Source: DASQPA01 sp963756455 (GTDB lineage: Bacteria > Acidobacteriota > Thermoanaerobaculia > Multivoradales > UBA5704). From it: DNA of 64,000 nt. Of the stretch, positions 26,082-34,698 are shown in pieces. Position numbers and translations under genes: made by a program. Where the stretch lies: positions 806,001 to 870,000 of the forward strand of contig CAVWNC010000001.1 of assembly GCA_963756455.1 (NCBI GenBank), given 5' to 3'. Position 1 is the stretch's first letter. Each line of letters starts with the position of its first letter. The notes beneath the pieces are model-generated. The model was given only the letters and a program-made list of their open reading frames with translations. It was not told the DNA's origin and ran no database searches.

Positions 26082-28094
26082 TCAGTGCACTTCGAAGACG
26101 ACGTTTCGCCGCATGTCGTCGATGCCGACCTCGGTCGTCCGGTTGGGGGGCACGGTGCCGGTGATGCCGAAGAGGTCGTCAGGCAGGACGCCGGTCGTGG
26201 CGAGCGCCGCTTGGACCGCCCCGACGTTCACCGTCGTCATGCTGCTGCAGGACATCGCGGCGACCTGCTGGATGTCGATCTCGCGGCGGGCGAGGTCGTC
26301 GAAGTCACGGCTCGGGCTGCCGAAGGCCGGGTCGGCGACGGTGATGCCGGTCAGGAAGCCGGAGAGGGCGGCCCGGGTGCCGACCGCGGTCAGCGGGTTG
26401 ACATGGGTGAAGCCGGTGTTGGTCTCGGTCGAATGGCAGCCGTTGCAGGAGGCGAGCCCGGCGCGCTCCCGGGCCCAGTTCTCCTTGAGGATCGCAAGGT
26501 TCAGCCCCGGGGCATTCCAGAGGATCGGGGCCTGCGGGTTCGAGCCGAGGTAACTGGTGGCGGGGAAGAACAGGGGGACCGGCGGGATCGCCTGCTGGAA
26601 ACCCGCCGGGAAGAGCGGCGGCTCGACCTTGGTCTGCACCCAGCTCTGGAAGGTCGGGCTGCCGTTGAAGCTGTCGATCGGGGTATCGGCGGTCGTCGTC
26701 TCGTTGAGCAGCGACCACGGGAACTGGGTGAGCTGGAACTCGCGGAGCTCCCACGGCCCGGCGAGGAAGATCTCGTTGGTCCGCTGCTGGCCGAGCGCGC
26801 TGCCGTTGGGGCGCGCCGGGTTGGCGTTGGCCTTGGCGTACTGCTCGGTGATGTTCTGGAGCGCCGCGTTGTAGGGGGCGCCGAAGGGCAGGGCGTTCAG
26901 GGCCACCCATTGCTGGGCCCACGCCTTGACGTCGGTGCAGCCGCACTTGGGGACCCGGTACTCGAAGATCACCGTGAACGGCTTGACCGAGCAGCCCTGG
27001 ATGAGACCGAAGACGAAGCGCGCCTCGCCGCCGTCGATGAAGTTGCCGCTCGTGCTCGTCGTGTAGCTGCCGCCGCCGCCGGTCGTGCGGCGGAGGTCGA
27101 CCCGGGAGACGATGGCGAGGAGCCGGAAGGGCGACTTGGTGAGGTCGACGTGACCGTCGGCCCGCTTCGGCCAGGCGGAGAGGATGGGCGCGATGTTGCG
27201 GGCCGAGACCGTGTGGCCGTTGATCGTCGGCGGGGTCGTCCAGTTGGCGAGCCAGTTCTCGGTGTAGATCGCGGGGTCGATGCCGCTCGCCGCCTGGTTG
27301 GCGTTGTTGGTCATCAGGTGGTTGAAGGTCCACACCCCGGTGGGATTGCCGCCGGAGCAGGGGCTCCAGGTGCGGGTGGCGTCCTGGACGACGCTCAAGT
27401 CACGGATCATCAGCACGTGCTCCTGGAAAGCGTCGGTGCCGAGCACGACGCCCTTGGGGAGCTGCGCCGCGCGCGAGCTCAGGAGGGACGCCCGGACGCC
27501 GCTCACCGAGCTCAGGAAGGCGACCGCGGGACCGAAGGCGACGGCGCGGCCGGCGTTGTAGCCGGTGAGGTCGAAGGCGACCGGAGTCGCCGAGCCGGTG
27601 CTGACGCGGCCGGCGAAGGTCGGCATGGTGCCTCCCGGGTTGGCTCGGATCGCCGCCTGGTCGGCCGCGGCGCGCGCCGCGACCGTCGCGTCGTCGAGCG
27701 AGGCGATGCCGGTATAGAGGCCGTCGCCGGCCACGGCGTCGCCGCCTCGGCCGTCATCGCGGAGGATGACGGTCTCGTCCGGGCCGCCGATCGTGACGAA
27801 GTCCTGCGTGCCGTCCGCCACCTTGGCGGCGATCTCGTCCGAGGTGAGCTGCGCGGTGACGAGGACGTTGCCGAGGTTGGGGAAGGCGGTCGTCTTCTGG
27901 ATGAAGACCTGGGCGGGCTGGGGGAGCGGAGCGGCGAGCGCCAGGGCGTCGGGGCTCGCGGTGGAAGTCGTGGTGGCCGCGGGCACCATCCGGTTCAGGT
28001 TGCCTCCCGCGAGAGCGACCGTCGCGAGAGCGGTCAGAACCAGCACCAGAAGGGCGGCACGATGGCGCAACGTGAAACGCTTGACCCTACGCAT
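26082..28094 (-). CDS. Large exported protein with one c-type heme motif, unknown function
   Basis: Protein of 670 aa. A basic start and hydrophobic stretch (ALLVLVLTALATVALAGG, about 14-31) form a signal peptide. Around residue 540 there is a single CNGCH c-type heme attachment motif, followed by HVNPL. Before it the protein is Cys-poor, with a CSGGN and a CGC pair. The N-terminal third (LTSDEIAAKVADGTQDFV, then DDGRGGDAVAGDGLYTG) resembles exported proteins with an extracellular Ig-like region. It is probably a periplasmic or surface cytochrome-like protein, and no characterised relative comes to mind. It is oriented with the repeat protein at 28216-29103, 121 bases downstream of it. The stop lies 16 bases from a 13-bp hairpin. 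Confidence 0.75.
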   Translation of the reverse strand: MRRVKRFTLRHRAALLVLVLTALATVALAGGNLNRMVPAATTTSTASPDALALAAPLPQPAQVFIQKTTAFPNLGNVLVTAQLTSDEIAAKVADGTQDFVTIGGPDETVILRDDGRGGDAVAGDGLYTGIASLDDATVAARAAADQAAIRANPGGTMPTFAGRVSTGSATPVAFDLTGYNAGRAVAFGPAVAFLSSVSGVRASLLSSRAAQLPKGVVLGTDAFQEHVLMIRDLSVVQDATRTWSPCSGGNPTGVWTFNHLMTNNANQAASGIDPAIYTENWLANWTTPPTINGHTVSARNIAPILSAWPKRADGHVDLTKSPFRLLAIVSRVDLRRTTGGGGSYTTSTSGNFIDGGEARFVFGLIQGCSVKPFTVIFEYRVPKCGCTDVKAWAQQWVALNALPFGAPYNAALQNITEQYAKANANPARPNGSALGQQRTNEIFLAGPWELREFQLTQFPWSLLNETTTADTPIDSFNGSPTFQSWVQTKVEPPLFPAGFQQAIPPVPLFFPATSYLGSNPQAPILWNAPGLNLAILKENWARERAGLASCNGCHSTETNTGFTHVNPLTAVGTRAALSGFLTGITVADPAFGSPSRDFDDLARREIDIQQVAAMSCSSMTTVNVGAVQAALATTGVLPDDLFGITGTVPPNRTTEVGIDDMRRNVVFEVH

Positions 28095-28215
28095 GCATCC
28101 TCCTTAGAAGTCCAAGACAATTTGTCTATAGAAGTAGGTGCATGCCAAAGGAAAAACTGTGCCGCGGCCGACGGCGGCAGGAGCGATCCTGCCGCCGCCG
28201 GACATGGCAGTCGAT

Positions 28216-29103
28216 CTACGGCTTGCCGGGCGGGATGTCGCCGTTCTTCTCGACCGGCACGCAGAGGTTGATGGGCCGGCCGGCGGAGATGCTGACCGCT
28301 TTCAATCCCTTGAAGATCAACTCCTGGTCGAGCGGGCTCAAGGTGAGGAGCGAGTCCAGGCTGACGCCGAGCAGAGGGTAGCAGAGGACATCCGAGTACT
28401 GGACATAGGGGAGGACGTCCGCGGGCGCCATTTCGGTGTCCTTGGCGACCGGCACGCAGAGCTGGTTCGGACCCGGGAGCGGGAAGGTCAGGGTCTCCGG
28501 CGCGCGGCCGGTGAAGAGGGGATTCAGGTGGGAGAGGGTGATCTGCCTATTCGCGATCTGCTGGTTGCTGGTGACCGCGAAGCACTCGACGTCCATGTAC
28601 TGGACGAAGCGCTGCACGTCCGGTGTCGGCGCGACGTTGTTCTTGTAGACCGGTGTGCAGAGCTGCTGCGGCACCCCTACGGCCACCGTGACGTTCGGAC
28701 CGAACAGGGTCGAGATGATGGGATTGAGCTGGGTGAGGTTGAGGGACACGTTGAGCGAGGGGCCGGTGACGTTGTAGCAACTCCAGTCCAGGTAGCTGAT
28801 GTAGGGCAGGGTGTCCGCCGGCGGCGGCGTGCTGTTCTTCTCGACCGGCACGCAGAGCTTGGCGAGCGTGGTGAGGGTGACGGTCCCGGCCTGGAGCCCC
28901 ATACCCACCAGCACCGGATCGAGGAAGGTCAGGTTGACCGCGATGCCCAGGGAGGGCGGGCTGGACAGCGGCAGGTAGCAGCGCTCGTCGAGGTTCGAGA
29001 CCCAACGGAGCGGCGAGAGCGGCAGGGCTCTGGCGCTCGGAATCGCCAGCAGGCTCAAGGCGAGGAAGCACCACACGGTACGACCACGGAACGTTCGGCT
29101 CAT
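28216..29103 (-). CDS. Exported protein with four DUF7450-like repeats
   Basis: Protein of 295 aa. AAAGGAG upstream supports the ATG at 29103. A Sec signal peptide (about 1-26) precedes four tandem units of 60-70 residues. Each follows xYxDxxCYxxxG…LNPxx…LCVPVxKNxxxPxxD; the LC(V/T)PV(E/Y/A)K signature recurs four times (AKLCVPVEKN, QQLCTPVYKN, NQLCVPVAKD, INLCVPVEKN). Each unit has two Cys, probably a disulfide. This matches my memory of the DUF7450 pattern, whose function is not known. It is likely a periplasmic or surface protein, oriented with the heme-motif protein gene. Confidence 0.78.
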   Translation of the reverse strand: MSRTFRGRTVWCFLALSLLAIPSARALPLSPLRWVSNLDERCYLPLSSPPSLGIAVNLTFLDPVLVGMGLQAGTVTLTTLAKLCVPVEKNSTPPPADTLPYISYLDWSCYNVTGPSLNVSLNLTQLNPIISTLFGPNVTVAVGVPQQLCTPVYKNNVAPTPDVQRFVQYMDVECFAVTSNQQIANRQITLSHLNPLFTGRAPETLTFPLPGPNQLCVPVAKDTEMAPADVLPYVQYSDVLCYPLLGVSLDSLLTLSPLDQELIFKGLKAVSISAGRPINLCVPVEKNGDIPPGKP

Positions 29104-29239
29104 ACCCGATCTCCTTTCGGCTCCCGCGCGGAGCCGTCCACCTGCGTTTGTGAGCACGTTTGTGCTAGCGATAATTTAGCATGGACGTAAGAGGGGAGGC
29201 GGTAGGGAGCGATCCTACCGGCTCGATCTGCAGCCTGCT

Positions 29240-30214
29240 CGTGGGGCAGTCGATCGCGCTGATAGACTTGAAGCCGATTCGAGCCCGAGAGTTGTGGCCG
29301 TTCTGGTGGGGAAAGATGGCCTGGGAGCCTGGGAGCGACCCGAGATGAGGGTTGCCCTCAGCCAGCACATAAGGCGTCGGATGCCTGTCATCCCGGTGCT
29401 CCTGCCAGGGGCGCCGAGAGAGCCGGAAATCCCGCTGCTTCTGGGCGAGCTTACCTGGGTCGACCTCAGGAATGGTCTCGATCCACGCGGGATCGATCGG
29501 CTCGTTCATGGAATCACAGGAGCAAAGTCGGCTTTTCCGGCTGTCGTCGATAGACCTGCGGCCGCTCCCCAGCGAAGCCTGGCCGAGGCACTGGAGGCTG
29601 CCTATTTCCGCAAGGAGGAGCTGATGGTCGCCGGGGCCGACACCCAGGTAGTCGAGCAGGAGATCCTGGAACTGCGCCGGCAGTTGCGGGAGGGAGGCCG
29701 ACTCCAGGCGGGGGACATCCTGGCTGGCCGGTTCCGACTTGTGGAGCACTTGGGGCGGGGCGGGTTCGCCACGGTCTGGAAGGCCTATGACCGGAAGGTG
29801 CGAGGCGAGGTGGCGGTCAAGGTGCTCCACGGTCAATTCGGCGAGGATCGGACGCGGCTCGAACGGTTTTTCCGCGGCGCGCGGAAGATGTCCGAGCTGA
29901 ACCACGAGGGGATCGTGCGAGTCCTGGAGGAGCGCCTGGACGACGGCGGGTATCACTTTTTCGCCATGGAGTACGTCCCCGGCGGCGATCTGCGTCAGGC
30001 GGTGCTCGAAAAGCGACTGGCGCCGGAGCGGGTGGTGCCGCTCCTCTGCGAGGTGGCGGCGGCGCTCGGCTTCGCCCATCAACGGGGCATCGTCCACCGC
30101 GACGTCAAGCCCGCCAACATTCTGCTCGACGCGGAGGGGCGACCGAAGCTCACAGACTTCGACCTGGTGCGGGCTTTCGACACGACGGGTGGCCCGGGCG
30201 CTGGAGATAGCTAG
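29240..30214 (+). pseudogene. TIR-Ser/Thr kinase fragment, truncated at both ends
   Basis: From about 29294 (GTG) the frame gives the C-terminal half of a TIR domain (AVLVGKDGLGAWE, PVIPVLLPGAP, FTWVDL-like LTWVDLRNGL), then a coiled linker and a protein kinase N-lobe and catalytic loop: GRGGFATVWKA, VAVKVL, HRDVKPANILL, DFDLVRAF (DFD in place of DFG). The protein ends seven residues after DTTGG, so the activation segment and C-lobe are missing. Upstream of 29294, TIR-like residues (GQSIALIDLKPIRAR) appear in a different frame, suggesting a further frameshift, and the TIR N-terminus is absent. It overlaps the SUMF1-like fragment. I read it as the front part of a decayed multidomain gene. Confidence 0.7.
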
Positions 30215-31266
30215 GACAGCTTCGGCAGAAGAAGCGGCGGCCGCAAAAGCGGTAGTCGTCTCCGGGAGAGCGGCGAGAAAGCATTCCAAGCAGCAGGGGG
30301 CTGCCGGGACCGGCCTGGTGGAGCAGATCGAAAAGGAGATTCCCAAGCTTCCCAAAGCGGAACGGCTAACAGCCGTCCTCCAGACCATCGAGTCGGCGTT
30401 GCCGATTCCCCAAGAGGATCTCAAGACTTTGGGTATCGCGGCTTGGGGGCTCGACTACTACTTTTCAGGGCTGAGCCGTTCCTGCGCCGAATGGGACGAG
30501 GCGAGAGGCTTGAGAGATCGAGTACTGGCGCCCTTGCGTGAGCGGTTTGTGCCGCCTCGGCCGAGAGATAGCAAATGGGCAGCGATCCCTGGCGGCAGCT
30601 TCCTCATGGGGAGCCTTAAAGGGTTGGGCCCCGATGACGAGCAGCCGGCGCACGTGGTGAGGATTTTGCCCTTTCGGATGGCCATATACCCGGTGACGAG
30701 CCAGGAGTGCCGTCAACTCGCGCCGGACCAAGAGGGAGCCGACGCGCTACCGGTGGTCGCCGTTAGCTGGTACGCGGCGTACGCCTACGCGGCGTGGCTG
30801 GGAGGACGGCTACCGACGGAGGCCGAATGGGAGTACGCGGCACGCGGAGGGTCGCCTCATGAGTACAGCGCGAGGGACGGGTCTCCCACGACCCTGGATC
30901 GAGTCGGCTGGTACGACGGCAACTCCGGTGGGAAACTCCATCGGATCGGAGAGCTAGAGCCGAACCCGTGGGGTCTCCACGACATGTACGGCAACGTTTG
31001 GGAGTGGGTGGCCGACTGGAAAGGCCCCTATGGAAACGAGCCGCAAGTCGATCCCTGGGGTCCCCCCAGTGGTGGCGGGCGCGTGATCCGCGGTGGCAGC
31101 TTCAGGAACTACGCGGGGTGGGCGCGCGCGACGTATCGGAACGGCGGGCTCCCGTGGAACGAGTCCGAGAATCAGGGGCTTCCGCGTCGTCCTCCCCGCC
31201 GGCCCCGAGCTCTCAGGGAACTGCCCGGCGGCGTTGCCGCCGCCGGTTGGGAGGGGATCTCTCTAG
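30189..31266 (+). pseudogene. SUMF1/formylglycine-generating-enzyme-like domain, frameshifted
   Basis: A GTG start overlaps the kinase fragment. A helical linker (about 1-125) is followed by an FGE/SUMF1 fold: IPGGSFLMGS, RLPTEAEWEYAARGG, GLHDMYGNVWEWVADW, RVIRGGSFRNYA. At the GGGG run 31175-31178 the frame breaks. Dropping one G restores ENQGFRVVLPAGPEL… and a stop TAG at 31264-31266, giving about 358 aa. That TAG shares its CTAG with the stop of the convergent amidase. The family includes FGE and also inactive or effector-type SUMF1 domains, and I cannot see the paired active-site Cys of true FGE. It was probably once joined to the TIR-kinase, as kinase-SUMF1 fusions are known. Confidence 0.72.
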
Positions 31267-33089
31267 AAGCCGAAGGGCCGCGCCATGGGGGTGCGGCGGA
31301 AGGATTCCATATTGCCCGAGAAGGCGGCGCGGGGGATCGTGCGGCCCCGGCTGTCGAGCGGGCTCGTGGGGAGGAACTGGGGCGCCTTCCTGGCGCGGAC
31401 CGTCTGCTCGAAGGCGTAGGCGATGGCGATCAGCTTGGCCTCGCTCCAGGCGCGGCCGAAGATGCTCACCCCCACGGGCAGGCTGTAGATCGAGCCGGCG
31501 GGGACGTTGATGTTGGGATAGCCCGCGACCGCCGCCGGGGTCGAGCTGGCGCCCAGGAAGTGGTCGCCGTTGATGAGATCGGTCGTCCAGGCGGGCGAGC
31601 CGGTGAGGGTGAGGAGAGCGTCCAGGTTGTTGGCGTTCATCACCGCGTCGATCCCCTGGTCGCGGGCGAGGAGGTGCGCCTGGACGAGCGAAGCGTTGTA
31701 GTCCGCCGTGCTCACCGGGTCGGACTCGGCGAGCTCCAGGGTCTCCTGGCCGAAGAACTGCAGCTCCTGGCTCGCGTGGGCGTTGTTGAAGGCGATGATG
31801 TCGGCGAGCGTCTTGACCGGCAGGCCGGTCCGGGTGGCGAGATAGGCGTTCAGGTCCCGCTTGAAGTCGTAGATCAGGACGTTGAACTCGGAGGGGTCGG
31901 TGTTGAGGTCGTTGACCGACGGCAGGTCGGCGGGGTCGACGACGATCGCTCCCGCCGCCTTGATCAGCACGATCACCTGGTCGAGGATGGCGTCGGCCTC
32001 CGGGCTGTAGCCGGTGTAGGAGATGCGCGGGATGCCGATGCGCGCGCCCTTGAGCGCGTTGGGATTGAGGAACTGGGTGTAGTCGGTCGAGAACTTGCCG
32101 GCCGAAGCCGCGGTCGCCGGATCGCGCGGATCGACCCCGACGAGCGCCGAGAGGATGGCCGCGGCGTCGGCGACGGTGCGGCCGTGCGGCCCCACGACGT
32201 CCTGGTTGTGCGAGATGGGGACGACGCCGGCGCGGCTGGTGAGCCCCAGGGTCGGCTTGATGCCGACGACGCCGTTGTTGTTCGCCGGGCAGACGATCGA
32301 GCCGTCGGTCTCGGTGCCCAGGCCGCCGGCGCAGAAGTTCGCCGACGTCGCAGCGCCCGAGCCCGAGCTCGAGCCGCAGGGGTTTCTATCGAGGACGTAG
32401 GGGTTGTTGGTCTGGCCGCCGACCCCGCTCCACCCGGAGGACGACTGGTTGCCGCGGAAGTTGGCGAACTCCGAGAGATTGGTCTTGCCGAGGATGACGG
32501 CCCCGGCGGCGCGGAGGCGGGCGGCGACCGTGGAGTCCTGGGGCGCCGGCGCGCCGATGAGGGCGAGCGAGCCCGCCGAGGTCTGCATCTTGTCGGCGGT
32601 ATCGATGTTCGCCTTGAGCATCACCGGGATGCCGTGGAGCGGGCCGCGCGGCCCCTTCTTGCGGCGCTCGGTGTCGAGCGCCATGGCGATCGCGCGGGCA
32701 TCGGGGTTGATCTCGATCACCGCGTTGACCCGCGGTCCGCGCTGGTCGAGATTGTGGATGCGCTCCAGGTAGTACTCGACGAGGTCGATCGAGCGCAGGT
32801 GGCCGTGCGACATCATCGACTGGAGCTCAGCGATGGTCGCTTCGTTCAAGTCGGTCGGTCCGGGGTCCGCAGCCTGGGCGGGGGAGGGCGAGAAGAGCGC
32901 CGTCCCGGAGACGGTGGCGCCGGCCGCGGCCGCGCCGGCGACGCCCGCGAGCGCCCCCAGCCGGAGGAAGCCACGGCGGCTCACCGCTCCGGGAGCGCTC
33001 TCCGGGCTGGCGGTCGCCTCGGCTCCTGAAACCTCTCCTTCGATGGGGCTCACCCCGTCCTGAGTCTCGGTGGACGAACGATCTGCCAT
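31263..33089 (-). CDS. Tat-exported amidase (amidase-signature family)
   Basis: Protein of 608 aa. AAGGAGGATTGCTC before the ATG at 33089 fixes the start; a 33-residue upstream extension is rejected. A twin-arginine signal is clear (SRRGFLRLGALAG) near residue 40. The amidase-signature triad is present: Lys in PVMLKANIDT, the first Ser in GSSSGSG, and the second Ser in GLGTETDGSIV. It hydrolyses an amide in the periplasm, with unknown substrate. Homologues include peptide amidases and GatA-like enzymes, but there are no GatB/C here. It is followed downstream by the convergent SUMF1-like remnant. Confidence 0.92.
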   Translation of the reverse strand: MADRSSTETQDGVSPIEGEVSGAEATASPESAPGAVSRRGFLRLGALAGVAGAAAAGATVSGTALFSPSPAQAADPGPTDLNEATIAELQSMMSHGHLRSIDLVEYYLERIHNLDQRGPRVNAVIEINPDARAIAMALDTERRKKGPRGPLHGIPVMLKANIDTADKMQTSAGSLALIGAPAPQDSTVAARLRAAGAVILGKTNLSEFANFRGNQSSSGWSGVGGQTNNPYVLDRNPCGSSSGSGAATSANFCAGGLGTETDGSIVCPANNNGVVGIKPTLGLTSRAGVVPISHNQDVVGPHGRTVADAAAILSALVGVDPRDPATAASAGKFSTDYTQFLNPNALKGARIGIPRISYTGYSPEADAILDQVIVLIKAAGAIVVDPADLPSVNDLNTDPSEFNVLIYDFKRDLNAYLATRTGLPVKTLADIIAFNNAHASQELQFFGQETLELAESDPVSTADYNASLVQAHLLARDQGIDAVMNANNLDALLTLTGSPAWTTDLINGDHFLGASSTPAAVAGYPNINVPAGSIYSLPVGVSIFGRAWSEAKLIAIAYAFEQTVRARKAPQFLPTSPLDSRGRTIPRAAFSGNMESFRRTPMARPFGF

Positions 33090-33228
33090 GAGCAATCCTC
33101 CTTGCGGTCGTGGAGCGTGGGAAGTCATCGTGAGCGGAACCCCTAAGGATGCCGTCACGGTCGGTGGAGCGTTCTGGGGAAGCCGCATGCTCGGTGGACT
33201 TCGGCGGATGCGTCAAGTAGAAGAAACT

Positions 33229-34698
33229 TTATCGATGGGAGGGTAACACAGGTCCATCGAGCTCGATCCAGCCCGCCTCCGCCGTCGTGTCCGTAGATCC
33301 CGGTTCGATCCACCGGAAGGGCGTGCCGTGGACGCCGGTCCGCCGTCCCGAGCCGAAGGTGATCGCCGGAGAGCCGCCGGGTTCGAATTTGTAGAGACCG
33401 GAGAGCGCGGCGACGAGCCGGTCGCGGGTGAGGTCGTGCCCCGCCCGCCGCGCTCCCTCGACGAAGAGCCGCGCCGCGGTGACCGCCGCCGCCGCCGCGG
33501 ATGCCGGGGTCGCCGTCGTCCCGGGGGCGAGGAGGCGCGGCGCCCCGCCGGTCTCGTGCGCAGCGTTTTGAAAACCTGCGAGGTCGGCGGCGGGCCCCAG
33601 GAAGAAGACGAGCCCGATCCGCGCCTCGTGGAGCTTCGTCGTGAGGTCGCGGAAGGCCGGGGGAGTCGCGGCGGCGGGAAGCTCGACCGCGATCGGCGGC
33701 GCGAAACCCGCGCCGGTCGCGGCGTCCCGGAAGGCGCCGACGATCCCCGGGGGGCTGCCGGCCGGATGGAGAATGGCGGCGGGCGGCGGTGTGCCCTCGA
33801 AGCGGCGGCGGGCGAGACGGGCGAGGGCGGGCGCGGCTTTGGCCGGACCGGAGTCGAGATCGAAGACGAGCCGGGAGGTGCCGACCGGCGGCGCGAGGAC
33901 GAGGGGGCCGACGACGGGGATCTCCTCTCTCTCCGCGGCGGCCGCGAGTTCCTCCTCACACCCCACGGCGAAGGGGGCGACGAGGGCGAACGCGCTCCGC
34001 GCCAGATCCGCGACGACCGCCGGCAGCTCGGCGCAGTGGGCGGGCGCCTCGACCAAGCGCAGCTCGATCCGCCGGCCGTAGAGGTCCCCTTGCGCATGGA
34101 TCTCGCCCGTGGAGGTGGCCAGAGCCTGACGGACCGCGCGTTGGGTTTCGGGCAGCGGGTCGCCGGGAGGGAGGAGGACGCCGAGGACGACGCTCGTGTC
34201 CGCGACCCCCGGCTCGGGATCGGCGGCGGTTTCTAAATAGGCGAGGAGGTCGGCCATATCGGTCTGCGTGAGCTGGTAGCGCGGCATCGCCACGTGCAGC
34301 GACTGGCCCGCCGGATCGATCCCGAGCGCGATGGCGCGCTTCAGGAGTCGCTCGGTATAGGAGGGACGGTGCCGCCCGGCCGCGGTCGTCGCTCCGGCCG
34401 GATCGGTGAGTGAGTCCCAGGTGAGGTCCGAAGGGTTCACGCCGCCCTCCGGCCGCCCGCGGCGGTCGCGGCCGTGGCAGCCGGCGCAGGGGAGGACGGA
34501 GGCCGCGACCTGGGTGGGATCGGCGGACTCCCCGGCGCTTAAGGCGGCGACGATCGGCGCCGCGCCGATCCCCTGGCGGTAGATCCGCCGGCCGCGCTCG
34601 ACCGGCCCGGAATCCGGCGGGTTTGCCAGCGCCACACTGACGGCGATGCCGCCGATCCCGCCGAGCAGCAGCGGCAGAAGCCGAAGAAATGGTTTCAG
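33229..34698 (-). CDS. Cytochrome c - periplasmic binding protein fusion
   Basis: Protein of 489 aa if it starts at CTG 34698, which overlaps the TGA of the SCO gene as CTGA. There is no ATG, GTG or TTG in frame before the signal peptide (LKPFLRLLPLLLGGIGG). After export, a short cytochrome c domain (CAGCH at 71-75, AMPRY as likely axial Met near 130) precedes a type I periplasmic-binding fold similar to Leu/Ile/Val or amide binding proteins (SVVLGVLLPPGDPLPETQRAVRQ in parts, GRRIELRLVEAP, IPVVGPLVLAPP). It is the last gene of the copper operon. It would carry electrons and bind a small ligand outside the cytoplasm. The CTG start is unusual and should be confirmed. Confidence 0.75.
   Translation of the reverse strand: MKPFLRLLPLLLGGIGGIAVSVALANPPDSGPVERGRRIYRQGIGAAPIVAALSAGESADPTQVAASVLPCAGCHGRDRRGRPEGGVNPSDLTWDSLTDPAGATTAAGRHRPSYTERLLKRAIALGIDPAGQSLHVAMPRYQLTQTDMADLLAYLETAADPEPGVADTSVVLGVLLPPGDPLPETQRAVRQALATSTGEIHAQGDLYGRRIELRLVEAPAHCAELPAVVADLARSAFALVAPFAVGCEEELAAAAEREEIPVVGPLVLAPPVGTSRLVFDLDSGPAKAAPALARLARRRFEGTPPPAAILHPAGSPPGIVGAFRDAATGAGFAPPIAVELPAAATPPAFRDLTTKLHEARIGLVFFLGPAADLAGFQNAAHETGGAPRLLAPGTTATPASAAAAAVTAARLFVEGARRAGHDLTRDRLVAALSGLYKFEPGGSPAITFGSGRRTGVHGTPFRWIEPGSTDTTAEAGWIELDGPVLPSHR

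Noticed and set aside
25992..28271. A plus-strand open frame of about 760 codons opposite the heme-motif protein
   Set aside because: The opposite strand has a signal peptide and CNGCH; this frame is Arg/Glu/Gly-rich antisense with no recognisable motif.
31267..33029. Continuation of the SUMF1-like frame for another 580 codons
   Set aside because: Past the G-run frameshift it only reads the antisense of the amidase gene. The restored frame ends at 31266.
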